From Schlegelella_A sp038225015 (GTDB lineage Bacteria; Pseudomonadota; Gammaproteobacteria; Burkholderiales; Burkholderiaceae_C), in the NCBI GenBank assembly GCA_038225015.1, contig JBBRFB010000017.1:1-36788 (forward strand): 36,788 nt of DNA, in the 5' to 3' direction. The notes under the pieces were generated by a model that had not been told where the DNA came from, did no database searches, and was given only the letters and a program-made list of their open reading frames with translations. A program made the translations under genes and the position numbers. The first letter of the stretch is position 1. Each line of letters starts with the position of its first letter. Positions 8,141 to 15,304 of the stretch are shown here, one piece after another.

Positions 8141-8458
8141 CTAGCGCCGCGGCGCCGAGGCCGACGAGGCTGGCGGCGATGCAGCCGGGGCGGCTGGCGG
8201 CGATACGGCCGAGGCGGCTCGCCGGCCCACCACTTTCGCCGATGGTGATGCCGATGCCGATGCCGATGCCGATGCTTGCGACGCGGCGGCCGGCTCGCTG
8301 CCGACCGGGCAGGCCTGTTGCTGGTAGACCGTGCGTCCGTCGATGACGCACTTGTAGGGCTTGCGAGCTTCGGCGGGGCCAGCGGCGAGGAAGGCCAGTG
8401 CCGCCAGCGCGGCGGCGCCAGCGCGTGCACATGCGCCCGGCGCGCGGCGCGACTTCAC
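8141..8458 (-). CDS. Exported DUF4124-type protein with Ala/Ser-rich tail
   Basis: A 105-residue protein. A basic start and an Ala-rich hydrophobic segment ending AAGPAEA form a probable signal peptide. A short DUF4124-like motif follows (KPYKCVIDGRTVYQQQACP, with two Cys that could form a disulphide), and then a low-complexity Ala/Ser/Pro tail. DUF4124 proteins are common exported betaproteobacterial proteins of unknown role. GTG at 8458 is chosen because it begins the signal peptide and overlaps the stop of the upstream gene as GTGA. The ATG at 8533 would add 25 residues inside that gene. The tail is encoded by short tandem repeats, including the GATGCC hexamers annotated separately. Confidence 0.72.
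   Translation of the reverse strand: MKSRRAPGACARAGAAALAALAFLAAGPAEARKPYKCVIDGRTVYQQQACPVGSEPAAASQASASASASASPSAKVVGRRAASAVSPPAAPAASPPASSASAPRR
8247..8270. repeat. GATGCC hexanucleotide tandem repeat
   Basis: Four perfect GATGCC units are followed by a degenerate fifth (GATGCT). On the minus strand they encode the alternating Ser-Ala run in the tail of the DUF4124 protein. Gain or loss of a hexamer keeps the reading frame, so variation would change only the tail length. Confidence 0.85.
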
Positions 8459-8733
8459 GGGGCGACGGCGCCCGGCAGCGGCAGCGGCAGCGCGAGCTGT
8501 TCTGCCACGGTTTCGGGCTTCATCAGTCGCCAACGCGGCAAGGCGCTCATGTCAAGGACGATCGGCGTGACTTCGTGCGCCGTCACGTCGGGGTTGACGA
8601 CCAGGACCCGGTGGACGCAGCGCGCGATCCACTCGGCGGTGTCCTTGACGTAGTCGATGTCGGAGTCGTCGAGCCGGCAGACCAGGCGAATGGTCTTCTC
8701 GAACCGGTCTTCGGGGGTCGTGGGCGCTCCCAT
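8455..8733 (-). CDS. Hypothetical 92-residue cytoplasmic protein
   Basis: I do not recognise this family. The product begins MGAPTTPEDRFEKTIRL and has a mixed alpha/beta composition. It contains two Cys (in LVCRLDD and IARCVHR), the motifs DDSDIDYVKDTAEW and NPDVTAHEVTPIVLDM, and a Leu/Pro-rich end. It has no signal peptide or membrane segment. It is credible as a gene because its TGA overlaps the GTG start of the DUF4124 gene and its composition is protein-like rather than the Arg/Pro/Ala mix of the antisense shadows. No clear Shine-Dalgarno precedes the ATG at 8733. The 218 bp upstream, to the glycine-rich gene, show no other gene. Confidence 0.6.
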   Translation of the reverse strand: MGAPTTPEDRFEKTIRLVCRLDDSDIDYVKDTAEWIARCVHRVLVVNPDVTAHEVTPIVLDMSALPRWRLMKPETVAEQLALPLPLPGAVAP

Positions 8734-8951
8734 GGCGTGGCTGCTCGCTGTGTGATGCAGCGCCGCCCCGTGATCGGGCAGCGCATTGCCTTGCGGCGTC
8801 GCCCGTTGTATCGGCTCGGAAGCGTCCGTGCCTGTGCGACGACGGACAAATGCAACGGTGGCGCGCAATCCTTCACGGCCGGCTGCGCCGTTCAGCGCGC
8901 TGCGCCAGCGGACGGCGAAACCGCGTCGGCCGGTAGCCGGTCGAGGCGGAG

Positions 8952-9518
8952 TCACTTCACCGTGTAGCCACGGCCTTCCATGCAAGCCAGCGTGGCGCGC
9001 TGGAAAATGCTGGCGTCCGCCATGGCACCGCTCTGCGTGGTCGCCCACCGGTTGCATTCCTGACGGTCCGCCTCGGTGCGCGCGGCGCTCTGGCCGTTGC
9101 GTGGATAGAAGATCGGATCGGCGGCGCGTTGCGCGATCGGCACCGGCTGCCCCGAGCGCACGACGACGTCGCCCGCTGGCGGCTCGACGACGACATAGCC
9201 GGGGTACGGCATCGGTGCGTAGGCGGGATACAGGTAATAGCCGCCGTAGGTGGCGTAACCGATGGCGCCGAGGCCCAGGCCTAGCCCGAGGCCACCCCAG
9301 AACACACCCGGCCCCCAGTGGCCGCGACGCGCGTAACCGCCATGACGGTAGCCTCCACCGTAGCCACCGTGCCACGCCGGCCCGCCGCGGTGCCAGCCGC
9401 CGCCGGACGCATGGGAGCCTGCGAACCCGCCGCCAGGGCGGGCCACTGACGGCGGCGCGGCGACGAGGGCCGCGCCGACGCCGAGGGCGAGGGCCAGGGA
9501 TCGGATGGCTGCGGACAT
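8952..9518 (-). CDS. Exported glycine-rich protein, conserved Burkholderiales type
   Basis: A 188-residue protein. Residues 1-27 are a signal peptide (SLALALGVGAALVAAPPSVA). A Gly/His/Tyr-rich region follows (about 28-75) with GGYGGGYRHGGY-like runs, then a hydrophobic Gly-rich segment GGLGLGLGLGAIGY that could be a glycine zipper. A conserved C-terminal region contains NGQSAARTEADRQECNRWA and ACMEGRGYTVK with two Cys. Betaproteobacteria have many proteins with this C-terminal pattern, all of unknown function. ATG 9518 is chosen because GAGGAG lies 8 nt upstream. The GTG at 9527 overlaps that site. It is transcribed divergently from the 11-residue-repeat protein gene. Confidence 0.8.
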   Translation of the reverse strand: MSAAIRSLALALGVGAALVAAPPSVARPGGGFAGSHASGGGWHRGGPAWHGGYGGGYRHGGYARRGHWGPGVFWGGLGLGLGLGAIGYATYGGYYLYPAYAPMPYPGYVVVEPPAGDVVVRSGQPVPIAQRAADPIFYPRNGQSAARTEADRQECNRWATTQSGAMADASIFQRATLACMEGRGYTVK

Positions 9519-9699
9519 GGCGGACACTCCTCAGGTAAGCTGTCACTCGGCCGACGCCGCGCGCGCAGTCGACGGCAGACCGTCATTGTCGGCGTCGACG
9601 ATTCGCCTGACAGGCAAGAGTGTCTTCGCCGGGTCGCGTCACAGCTGCCGGCACCGCTGCGAATATCATCTGCCGCATTCGCATTCACTCAGGAGAACG

Positions 9700-10050
9700 A
9701 TGATGTTGTTTCGTCTTTTCGCCGCCGCATCGGCACTGGCGCTCGCCGCCATGGTCCCGTCGGTGCAGGCCGCGGAGTCGGTCGGCGAGGCGGCTTCCTC
9801 TGCCGCGACCAAGACCGGGCATGCGATCGGCAAGGCCGGCCGCAAGGTCGGTCACGCCGTCGCCGAAGAGAGCCGCGAAGCCGGGCACGGCGTCGCCGAA
9901 GGCGGCCGCAAGACCGGGCACATGGTGGCCGAGGATGGGCGCGAGCAGGGCCATGAGGCTGCGGTCGTCGGCCGCAAGACGGGCAAGGCCGCCAAGAAGG
10001 GTGCCAAGAAGGTCAAGTCGGTGGTGACCGGCGCCTCGTCTCCGAGCTGA
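9700..10050 (+). CDS. Exported basic protein built of 11-residue repeats
   Basis: A 116-residue protein with signal peptide MMLFRLFAAASALAL... ending VQA (about residue 24). From residue 38 to 103 it consists of six consecutive 11-residue units with consensus K-x-G-H-x-V-A-E-x-G-R. The last unit is Lys-rich, and a short tail ends TGASSPS. Most units have His at position 4 and Arg or Lys at the ends, giving strong positive charge. The 11-residue periodicity resembles group 3 LEA-type amphipathic repeats, and the Lys/Ala tail resembles histone H1-like proteins. The function is unknown; the location is probably periplasmic. AGGAG (9691-9695) serves either ATG 9700 or the in-frame ATG 9703, which has the better spacing. 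Confidence 0.78.
   Translation: MMLFRLFAAASALALAAMVPSVQAAESVGEAASSAATKTGHAIGKAGRKVGHAVAEESREAGHGVAEGGRKTGHMVAEDGREQGHEAAVVGRKTGKAAKKGAKKVKSVVTGASSPS
9811..10008 (+). repeat. Six 33-bp units coding for 11-residue repeats
   Basis: Translated units begin KTGHAIG, KVGHAVA, EAGHGVA, KTGHMVA, EQGHEAA and KTGKAAK. The period is exactly 33 bp without insertions. The nucleotide copies have diverged, which suggests old duplications kept by selection on the protein pattern rather than recent slippage. Confidence 0.85.
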
Positions 10051-10059
10051 TCTCCCGGT

Positions 10060-10095
10060 CGCCGCGCCGCGGGCTCAGGCCCTGAAGGCGCGGCG
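10060..10095. terminator. Candidate bidirectional hairpin terminator
   Basis: A perfect 9-bp inverted repeat, CGCCGCGCC (10060-10068) and GGCGCGGCG (10087-10095), encloses a second 4-bp stem, GGGC-TCAG-GCCC (10071-10082). It lies between the stop codons of the convergent repeat-protein gene and amiC. No T-tract follows on either strand, so termination would be weak or factor-assisted. The hairpin is seen directly; its role is inferred from position. Confidence 0.45.
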
Positions 10096-10138
10096 CAGCG
10101 CGTCGGCGCACAGCGCCACCGCGGCCTCGCCTCTTACC

Positions 10139-11575
10139 TCAGAGCTGCCGGCTGCGCGCGATCGGCGGGTTTCGGTCGAAGTAGCGCTGGATGCCGCTGG
10201 CCACCGCCTCGACGAGCTGGCGGCGGTACTCCGGATCGCGCAGCTTCTTCTCTTCGTCGGGATTGGTGAGAAACCCCGATTCGACCAGGATCGACGGGAT
10301 GTCGGGCGCCTTCAGCACGGCGAAGCCGGCCTGCTCCACGCTGCCCTTGTGCAACGCGCCGACCTTGCCGATCTGGCCGAGCACTTCGCTACCGAGCTTC
10401 ATGCTGTCGCGTATCTGCGCGGCCGTGCTCATGTCGACGAGCGTGTGCAACACGGTCGCGTCCTTGTCGCCGGCGTTCAGCCCGCCGACCTGATCGGCAT
10501 CGTTCTCGCGTTTGGCCATCCAGCGGGCGGCCGCGCTCGAGGCGCCGCTCTCGCTCAGGGCGAACACCGATGCGCCGCGCGCCTGCGGGTTGAGGAAGGC
10601 GTCGGCATGGATCGACACGAAAAGGTCGGCCTGGACCCGGCGCGCCTTCCTGACACGCTCGTGCAGCGGCACGAAGAAGTCGGACTCGCGCGTGAGCATG
10701 GCCCGCATCGCCGGCTGCACATTGGCATTGATCCGGTCGCGCAGCTCCTTGGCGATGGCCAGCACGACGTCCTTCTCGTGCAACCCGCTCGGGCCGCTGG
10801 CGCCGGGGTCTTCGCCGCCGTGCCCCGGGTCGATGGCGATGACGATCAGGCGGTCGATCTTCGCCTGCGCGGCGGCAGGTGGCAGTCGGGAGCCGGGCGA
10901 TGCCGTGACGCGGCTCTCGCGGGCTGCGCTCCTGGCGACCATGGGCGGCGACAGGCCGGCGACGCCGCCCGCGCCCTGCGGCGCGCTGGCGGCGACCGCG
11001 CCGGGCAGCGCGGCGATCGCCGGCGATGGCGCGGCGGCGCCGGCGGCATTCATGCGGCCGATGAACTCGCCGAGCGCGTCCTGCACCGCCTGCGCGGCGC
11101 TGCGTTCGGCCTGTTCCTTGTCGCGGATAAGGGCGAGCAGCGGATCGCGCTCGTGGGTCGGGTAGAGATCGAAGACGAGCCGGTGCTGGTAGGCCGCCAC
11201 CGGCGCGAGCGCGAACAGCTGCGGCGCGGTCGGTTGCTTGAGGTCGATCACCAGCCGCACGACGCGGCTGCGGTTCTGGCCGACGCGCACGCTCTCGATG
11301 TAGGGATCGTCCGGCCGGATCTTTCCGACCAGCTCGCGCAGCTGCGGGCTGAGCTCGAGGCCGTCGACGTCGATGACCAGCCGCTCGGGGTTCTCGACCA
11401 GGAAGTGGTGTTGCGAGAGGGCGGTATCGGACTCTATCGTGATGCGCGTGTAGTCGGCGGCCGGCCAGACGCGCACCGCGACGATCGAGGCGCCGAAGGC
11501 GATCTCGCGGGCGCCGAGCAGGAGCACCAGCGTGCCGGCGCTGCGCAGGACGTCGCGGCGCGACTTTGCGCTCAT
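10139..11575 (-). CDS. amiC: N-acetylmuramoyl-L-alanine amidase, AmiC type
   Basis: A 478-residue periplasmic zinc amidase that removes stem peptides from peptidoglycan to separate daughter cells. A twin-arginine signal is visible (KSRRDVLRSAGTLVLLLGA, residues 4-22). An AMIN domain follows (about 30-140), which targets the septal wall. An Ala/Pro-rich linker (about 175-238) leads to the Amidase_3 catalytic domain (243-470). Zinc ligands are His252 (DPGHGG), Glu267 and His323 (SIHAD); the catalytic Glu is Glu432 (VESGF). The insertion around 345-410 matches the autoinhibitory helix region of AmiB/AmiC that is relieved by EnvC/NlpD-type activators. The ATG overlaps the tsaE stop (ATGA), so the two are translationally coupled. 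Confidence 0.93.
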   Translation of the reverse strand: MSAKSRRDVLRSAGTLVLLLGAREIAFGASIVAVRVWPAADYTRITIESDTALSQHHFLVENPERLVIDVDGLELSPQLRELVGKIRPDDPYIESVRVGQNRSRVVRLVIDLKQPTAPQLFALAPVAAYQHRLVFDLYPTHERDPLLALIRDKEQAERSAAQAVQDALGEFIGRMNAAGAAAPSPAIAALPGAVAASAPQGAGGVAGLSPPMVARSAARESRVTASPGSRLPPAAAQAKIDRLIVIAIDPGHGGEDPGASGPSGLHEKDVVLAIAKELRDRINANVQPAMRAMLTRESDFFVPLHERVRKARRVQADLFVSIHADAFLNPQARGASVFALSESGASSAAARWMAKRENDADQVGGLNAGDKDATVLHTLVDMSTAAQIRDSMKLGSEVLGQIGKVGALHKGSVEQAGFAVLKAPDIPSILVESGFLTNPDEEKKLRDPEYRRQLVEAVASGIQRYFDRNPPIARSRQL

Positions 11576-12054
11576 GCGAGAAGCGCCCGCCCGCGCGGCG
11601 TCGTGGCCTCGAGGCGCACGCCGCGCCGCTCGCCGCTCGCCGCCGGCTCGATCGAGAGGCGCAGATCGCATTCGGGCAGGAAGGCGGCGGCCTTCTCGGG
11701 CCACTCGACCAGCTTCAGCCCCGGCGCCGCAAAGACGTCGCGAAAGCCCGCGTCTTCCCACTCGCCAGGATCGTCGAAGCGGTAGAAATCGAAGTGATGA
11801 ATGGCGAATCCGCCATGCGCCGGCGCCGCGACATAGGGCTCCATCAGCGCGTAGGTCGGGCTCTTGACCGAGCCGATGATGCCGAGCGCGTGCAGCAGGT
11901 GGCGCACGAAGGTGGTCTTGCCGGCGCCGAGCGGGCCGTGCAGCTCGACGAACGCATCGGCCAGCGCGTCGTGACGCGACAGCGCCGACGCCTCGGCAGC
12001 GCATGCGCGCTCGTCGGGCCAGGTGCTGAGGCGGGTTTCTAGAATCGACTCCAA
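11572..12054 (-). CDS. tsaE: tRNA threonylcarbamoyladenosine biosynthesis protein TsaE
   Basis: A 160-residue P-loop ATPase that works with TsaB and TsaD in making t6A37 in ANN-decoding tRNAs. Motifs are Walker A GPLGAGKT (40-47), SPTY (65-68), HHFDFYR (86-92) and the VEWPEK segment near 116-121. The start is uncertain: no ATG or GTG fits the conserved N-terminus. TTG at 12054 gives MESILETRLSTWPDE, the expected family length. That TTG is directly adjacent to the ATG assigned to the divergent queG gene, so any tsaE promoter must lie inside queG. The stop overlaps the amiC start. Confidence 0.9.
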   Translation of the reverse strand: MESILETRLSTWPDERACAAEASALSRHDALADAFVELHGPLGAGKTTFVRHLLHALGIIGSVKSPTYALMEPYVAAPAHGGFAIHHFDFYRFDDPGEWEDAGFRDVFAAPGLKLVEWPEKAAAFLPECDLRLSIEPAASGERRGVRLEATTPRGRALLA

Positions 12055-13209
12055 ATGAGCGTTTCGGATGAAGGGGAAGAGGTGAACGGCGCCGGGCTGC
12101 TGGCGAAGGTGCGGACCTGGGGGCACGAGCTCGGATTTTCCCAGATCGGGGTGGCCGGCGTCGACCTCGCCGCGGCCGAACCGGGCCTTCTGGCGTGGCT
12201 CGACAACGGTTTTCATGGCGAGATGGCCTACATGCAGGCGCACGGGACGACGCGGGCGCGGCCGGCCGAGCTCGTCGCCGGGACGGTGCGGGTCATCACC
12301 GCCCGGCTCGACTACCGTCCGCAGGCAAGCACCGACGGCTGGCAGGCCGTCGAATGGGATCGCGTCGCCGACCGCGATCGAGCCACGGTCTCGATCTATG
12401 CGCGCGGCCGCGACTACCACCGTGTGCTGCGCCAGCGGCTGAAGCGGCTGGCCGACCGCATCGCGGCCGAGGTCGGCCCGTTCGGCCATCGCGCCTTCAC
12501 CGACTCGGCGCCGGTGCTCGAGGTCGAGCTGGCGGCGCGCAGCGGCCTCGGCTGGCGCGGCAAGCACACGCTGGCGCTCGATCGCGATGGCGGCTCGATG
12601 TTCTTCCTCGGCGAGATCTTCATCGACCTGCCTTTGCCGCTGACGGCGCCCGGCGAGGCCCGCTGCGGCACCTGCACGGCCTGCCTCGACGTCTGCCCGA
12701 CGCGGGCGATCGTCGCGCCGTACCGGCTCGACGCGCGGCGCTGCATTTCGTACCTCACCATCGAGCTGAAGGGATCGATTCCCGTCGAGTTCCGCGCCGC
12801 CATCGGCAACCGCATCTACGGCTGCGACGACTGCCAGCTCGTTTGCCCGTGGAACAAGTACGCGACGACGAGCCCGCTCGCCGACTTCGACGGCCGGGAG
12901 GCCTTCGCCGATCCGACCCTGCTCGAGCTCTGGTCGTGGACCGAGGACGAGTTCCTGCGCGCCACCGAAGGCAGCGCGATCAGGCGCATCGGCCACGAGC
13001 GCTGGCAGCGCAACGTTGCCGTGGCACTGGGCAACGCCTTGCGTGGCGGCGCCCGGCCGGCGATCGCAGCGGCGCTGCGCGCCCGTCGCGACGGTGCCAG
13101 CGAGATGGTGCGCGAGCACATCGACTGGGCGCTGGCGCAGGCCGGGTCGGCTCCCGGCGACGCCCTCAGTGCAGGGCCTGCAGGACCGCCAGCCAGAGCG
13201 GGATGCTGA
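12055..13209 (+). CDS. queG: Epoxyqueuosine reductase QueG
   Basis: A 384-residue cobalamin-dependent iron-sulfur enzyme that reduces epoxyqueuosine to queuosine in tRNA. The conserved catalytic Asp is Asp150 in FTDSAPVLE, followed by GWRGKHTL. Two [4Fe-4S] cluster motifs are present: CGTCTACLDVCP (Cys204, 207, 210, 214) and CDDCQLVCPW (Cys257, 260, 264). A HEAT-like helical region ends the protein. ATG 12055 has no visible Shine-Dalgarno. GTG 12082 in the same frame has AAGGGG five bases upstream and may be the real start, removing nine residues. The last 44 bp overlap the 3' end of the convergent AEC transporter gene, so the Ala/Pro/Gly-rich C-terminus is encoded in that overlap. Confidence 0.94.
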   Translation: MSVSDEGEEVNGAGLLAKVRTWGHELGFSQIGVAGVDLAAAEPGLLAWLDNGFHGEMAYMQAHGTTRARPAELVAGTVRVITARLDYRPQASTDGWQAVEWDRVADRDRATVSIYARGRDYHRVLRQRLKRLADRIAAEVGPFGHRAFTDSAPVLEVELAARSGLGWRGKHTLALDRDGGSMFFLGEIFIDLPLPLTAPGEARCGTCTACLDVCPTRAIVAPYRLDARRCISYLTIELKGSIPVEFRAAIGNRIYGCDDCQLVCPWNKYATTSPLADFDGREAFADPTLLELWSWTEDEFLRATEGSAIRRIGHERWQRNVAVALGNALRGGARPAIAAALRARRDGASEMVREHIDWALAQAGSAPGDALSAGPAGPPARAGC

Positions 13210-14068
13210 CCATGCCGAGCAGCGTCGAGACCATCACCAGGCCGGCAACGAAACTGGCGGCACCGCCCATGCGCGCCGCCAGGACGTAGGCGCTCGACGC
13301 CGTCGGCACCGCGGCGAAGAGGACCACGGTTCCCTGCTCCTTCGGCGAAAGCGCCAGCGCGAACGTGAAGCCGATGGCCACCACCGGCAGCACTGCATGA
13401 CGGATGCCGAGGAGCCCGGCCGCCAACACCGGCGAATCCTTGAGCGCGCCGAAGGTGAGGCCGGCGCCCACCGCCATCAGGCCGATCGGGAGCGCGGCGA
13501 CGCCGATCCGCTGCAGCGTCGTGTCGACCGGCACGGGCAGGGTCAGCCCGACGGCGTTGCCGACGAGGCCGGCGACGGTGCTGATGATGAGCGGGTTGCG
13601 CGCCAGCTCGCGAAAGTAGGAATGGCCGCCGTGGCGGGCCAGCGGCCAGACCGCGGCCACGTTGACCATCGGCACGCTGAGGGCGATGAGCAGGGCCATC
13701 CAGGCCAGGCCCTCGGCACCGAAGAGGCGCTGTGCCAGCGCCAGGCAGATGAACGAGTTGAAGCGGAAGGCGGTCTGCGCGCCCGAGGCGTGCAGGCGCC
13801 TGTCGACGCCTGGAACGAGGCCGACGAGAGTGGCCAGGACGATGCCGACGACGCCGGTGCCGAGGCCGGCGATGGCGAGGTTCAGCGCCTGACCCGGCTG
13901 CAGCGGGCTCTTCACGATCGAATTGAAGAGCAGCACCGGAAAGAGCAGGTAGTAGACCAGCCGCTCGGCCGCTTCCCACACCGGCCGCCCGAGCGCCGTC
14001 TTGCGGCAGATCACCCAGCCGACGAGGATGAGCAGGAAGTCGGGCAGCAGGAGGGTCGGGTCGGCCAT
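13166..14068 (-). CDS. AEC family (auxin efflux carrier) transporter
   Basis: A 300-residue inner-membrane protein with about ten hydrophobic helices arranged as two similar halves, as in the AEC/bile-acid:anion transporter fold. Recognisable parts are the N-terminal FLLILVGWVICRK, the FRFNSFICLALA segment, and PIGLMAVGAGLTFGALK in the second half. Bacterial members export or import malate, malonate or other carboxylates. The substrate here cannot be stated. It converges with and overlaps queG by 44 bp and diverges from xerD. Confidence 0.88.
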   Translation of the reverse strand: MADPTLLLPDFLLILVGWVICRKTALGRPVWEAAERLVYYLLFPVLLFNSIVKSPLQPGQALNLAIAGLGTGVVGIVLATLVGLVPGVDRRLHASGAQTAFRFNSFICLALAQRLFGAEGLAWMALLIALSVPMVNVAAVWPLARHGGHSYFRELARNPLIISTVAGLVGNAVGLTLPVPVDTTLQRIGVAALPIGLMAVGAGLTFGALKDSPVLAAGLLGIRHAVLPVVAIGFTFALALSPKEQGTVVLFAAVPTASSAYVLAARMGGAASFVAGLVMVSTLLGMVSIPLWLAVLQALH

Positions 14069-14167
14069 GCGGTCGAGTGTGCCAGTCGGGGGCCACGACT
14101 CGGCGCAGCGGGCCGCCTACACTCGATCGGAGCCGCTGCATCCTGCAGCGATCGATGAGCGCCAGCC

Positions 14168-15082
14168 ATGACGACGCCGGTCGAAGCGCCCCTTGCGAGC
14201 ACCGACATCATCGACGCCTTCGTCGATGCGCTGTGGATCGAGGACGGGCTGGCCGCCAACTCGCTGGCTGCCTACCGGCGCGACCTCGCGATGCTCGCGC
14301 GTTGGCTGGAAGGGCGCGGTGTCCCGACGATCGCCGGGGCCAGCGAGAGCAACCTGCGCGAGTACGCCGTGGCCCGCCATGCCGGCAGTGCGGCGACCAG
14401 CGCGAACCGGCGCCTGACCGTGTTCCGCCGTTTCTTTCGCTGGGCGGTGCGCGAGCACCTGATCGCGGCCGATCCGACGCTTCGCCTCGTCGCCGCGCGC
14501 CAGGCGCTCCGCGTCCCGAAGACCCTGAGCGAGGCGCAGGTCGAAGCGCTGCTCGGCGCGCCCGATGTGGGCCAGCCGCTCGGGCTGCGCGACCGGACCA
14601 TGCTCGAGCTGATGTACGCGAGTGGCCTCCGGGTGAGCGAGCTGGTCGGCCTGGGCAGCGTCAATGTCAGCCTGGTCGATGCGGCGCTGCGCGTGACCGG
14701 CAAGGGCGCCAAGGAGCGGCTGGTGCCGTTCGGCGAGGAAGCGCTGGCCTGGATGCAGCGCTATCTCGTCGAGGCGCGGCCGGCGATCCTCGGCGCCCGC
14801 TCGAGCGCCGCCCTCTTCGTCACCGGGCGGGGCGGGCCGATGACGCGGCAGATGTTCTGGAAACTGGTGAAGGCGCACGCCCTGCGCGCCGCCATCGCGG
14901 TACCGCTGTCGCCCCATACGCTGCGCCACGCGTTCGCGACCCACCTTCTGAACCACGGCGCCGACCTGCGCGCCGTGCAGATGCTGCTAGGCCACGCAGA
15001 CATCTCGACGACGACGATCTACACCCACGTGGCACGCGAGCGCCTGAAGGCGCTGCACGCGATTCACCACCCTCGGGGCTGA
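14168..15082 (+). CDS. xerD: Site-specific tyrosine recombinase XerD
   Basis: A 304-residue recombinase that resolves chromosome dimers at dif together with XerC under FtsK control. The N-terminal SAM-like core-binding domain (about 10-100) includes IDAFVDALWIEDGLAANSL, characteristic of XerD rather than XerC. All six catalytic residues are visible: Arg155 (ASGLRVSEL), Lys179 (TGKG), His250 and Arg253 (HTLRH), His276 (LLGHADIS) and nucleophile Tyr285 (TTIYTHV). The length is normal. No strong Shine-Dalgarno precedes the ATG. It lies divergently from the AEC carrier and converges on the TRAP/amidase operon. Confidence 0.95.
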   Translation: MTTPVEAPLASTDIIDAFVDALWIEDGLAANSLAAYRRDLAMLARWLEGRGVPTIAGASESNLREYAVARHAGSAATSANRRLTVFRRFFRWAVREHLIAADPTLRLVAARQALRVPKTLSEAQVEALLGAPDVGQPLGLRDRTMLELMYASGLRVSELVGLGSVNVSLVDAALRVTGKGAKERLVPFGEEALAWMQRYLVEARPAILGARSSAALFVTGRGGPMTRQMFWKLVKAHALRAAIAVPLSPHTLRHAFATHLLNHGADLRAVQMLLGHADISTTTIYTHVARERLKALHAIHHPRG

Positions 15083-15113
15083 CGCGCCGGGCGCGCCCTC
15101 CACTGGCGCCGGA

Positions 15114-15290
15114 TCAGTCGTCCTTGTCGCGGACGAACTCGACCATGCCGACGATCATCGCCACCACGCCGACGAGAATGACGATGATCATCGCCGGGTT
15201 CTTCAGCTTGAGCACCGGTGGAGCGAAGAAGGCCAGCGCCATGGTCACGGCGATGACGGCCATCACAAGCTTCGCGAATCTGCCTTGCAT
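15114..15290 (-). CDS. Small two-helix membrane protein, last gene of the TRAP/amidase operon
   Basis: A 58-residue protein not resembling any family I can name. Two hydrophobic helices (about residues 7-24 and 33-51) are separated by a short basic, Pro-containing loop (APPVLKLKNP). The C-terminus is charged (EFVRDKDD). GGAGG stands 5 nt before the ATG, and the start is only 14 bp past the amidase stop, so it is almost certainly on the same transcript. Its role in transport or in the membrane cannot be told from sequence. Confidence 0.7.
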   Translation of the reverse strand: MQGRFAKLVMAVIAVTMALAFFAPPVLKLKNPAMIIVILVGVVAMIVGMVEFVRDKDD

Positions 15291-15304
15291 CGTCGCCTCC
15301 GGTT

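Noticed and set aside
8169..8276. Short GC-rich tandem repeats that could suggest a CRISPR-like array
   Set aside because: Units are 6 bp or imperfect, with no unique spacers, and they lie in a coding tail. There is no cas gene nearby.
9640..9670. Sigma-70 promoter for the 11-residue-repeat gene (TATCAT near 9664)
   Set aside because: No acceptable -35 box was found 16 to 18 bp upstream.
14168..15082. Integrase of a mobile element
   Set aside because: The tyrosine recombinase has XerD length and N-terminal signature. No attachment repeats or phage genes lie next to it.
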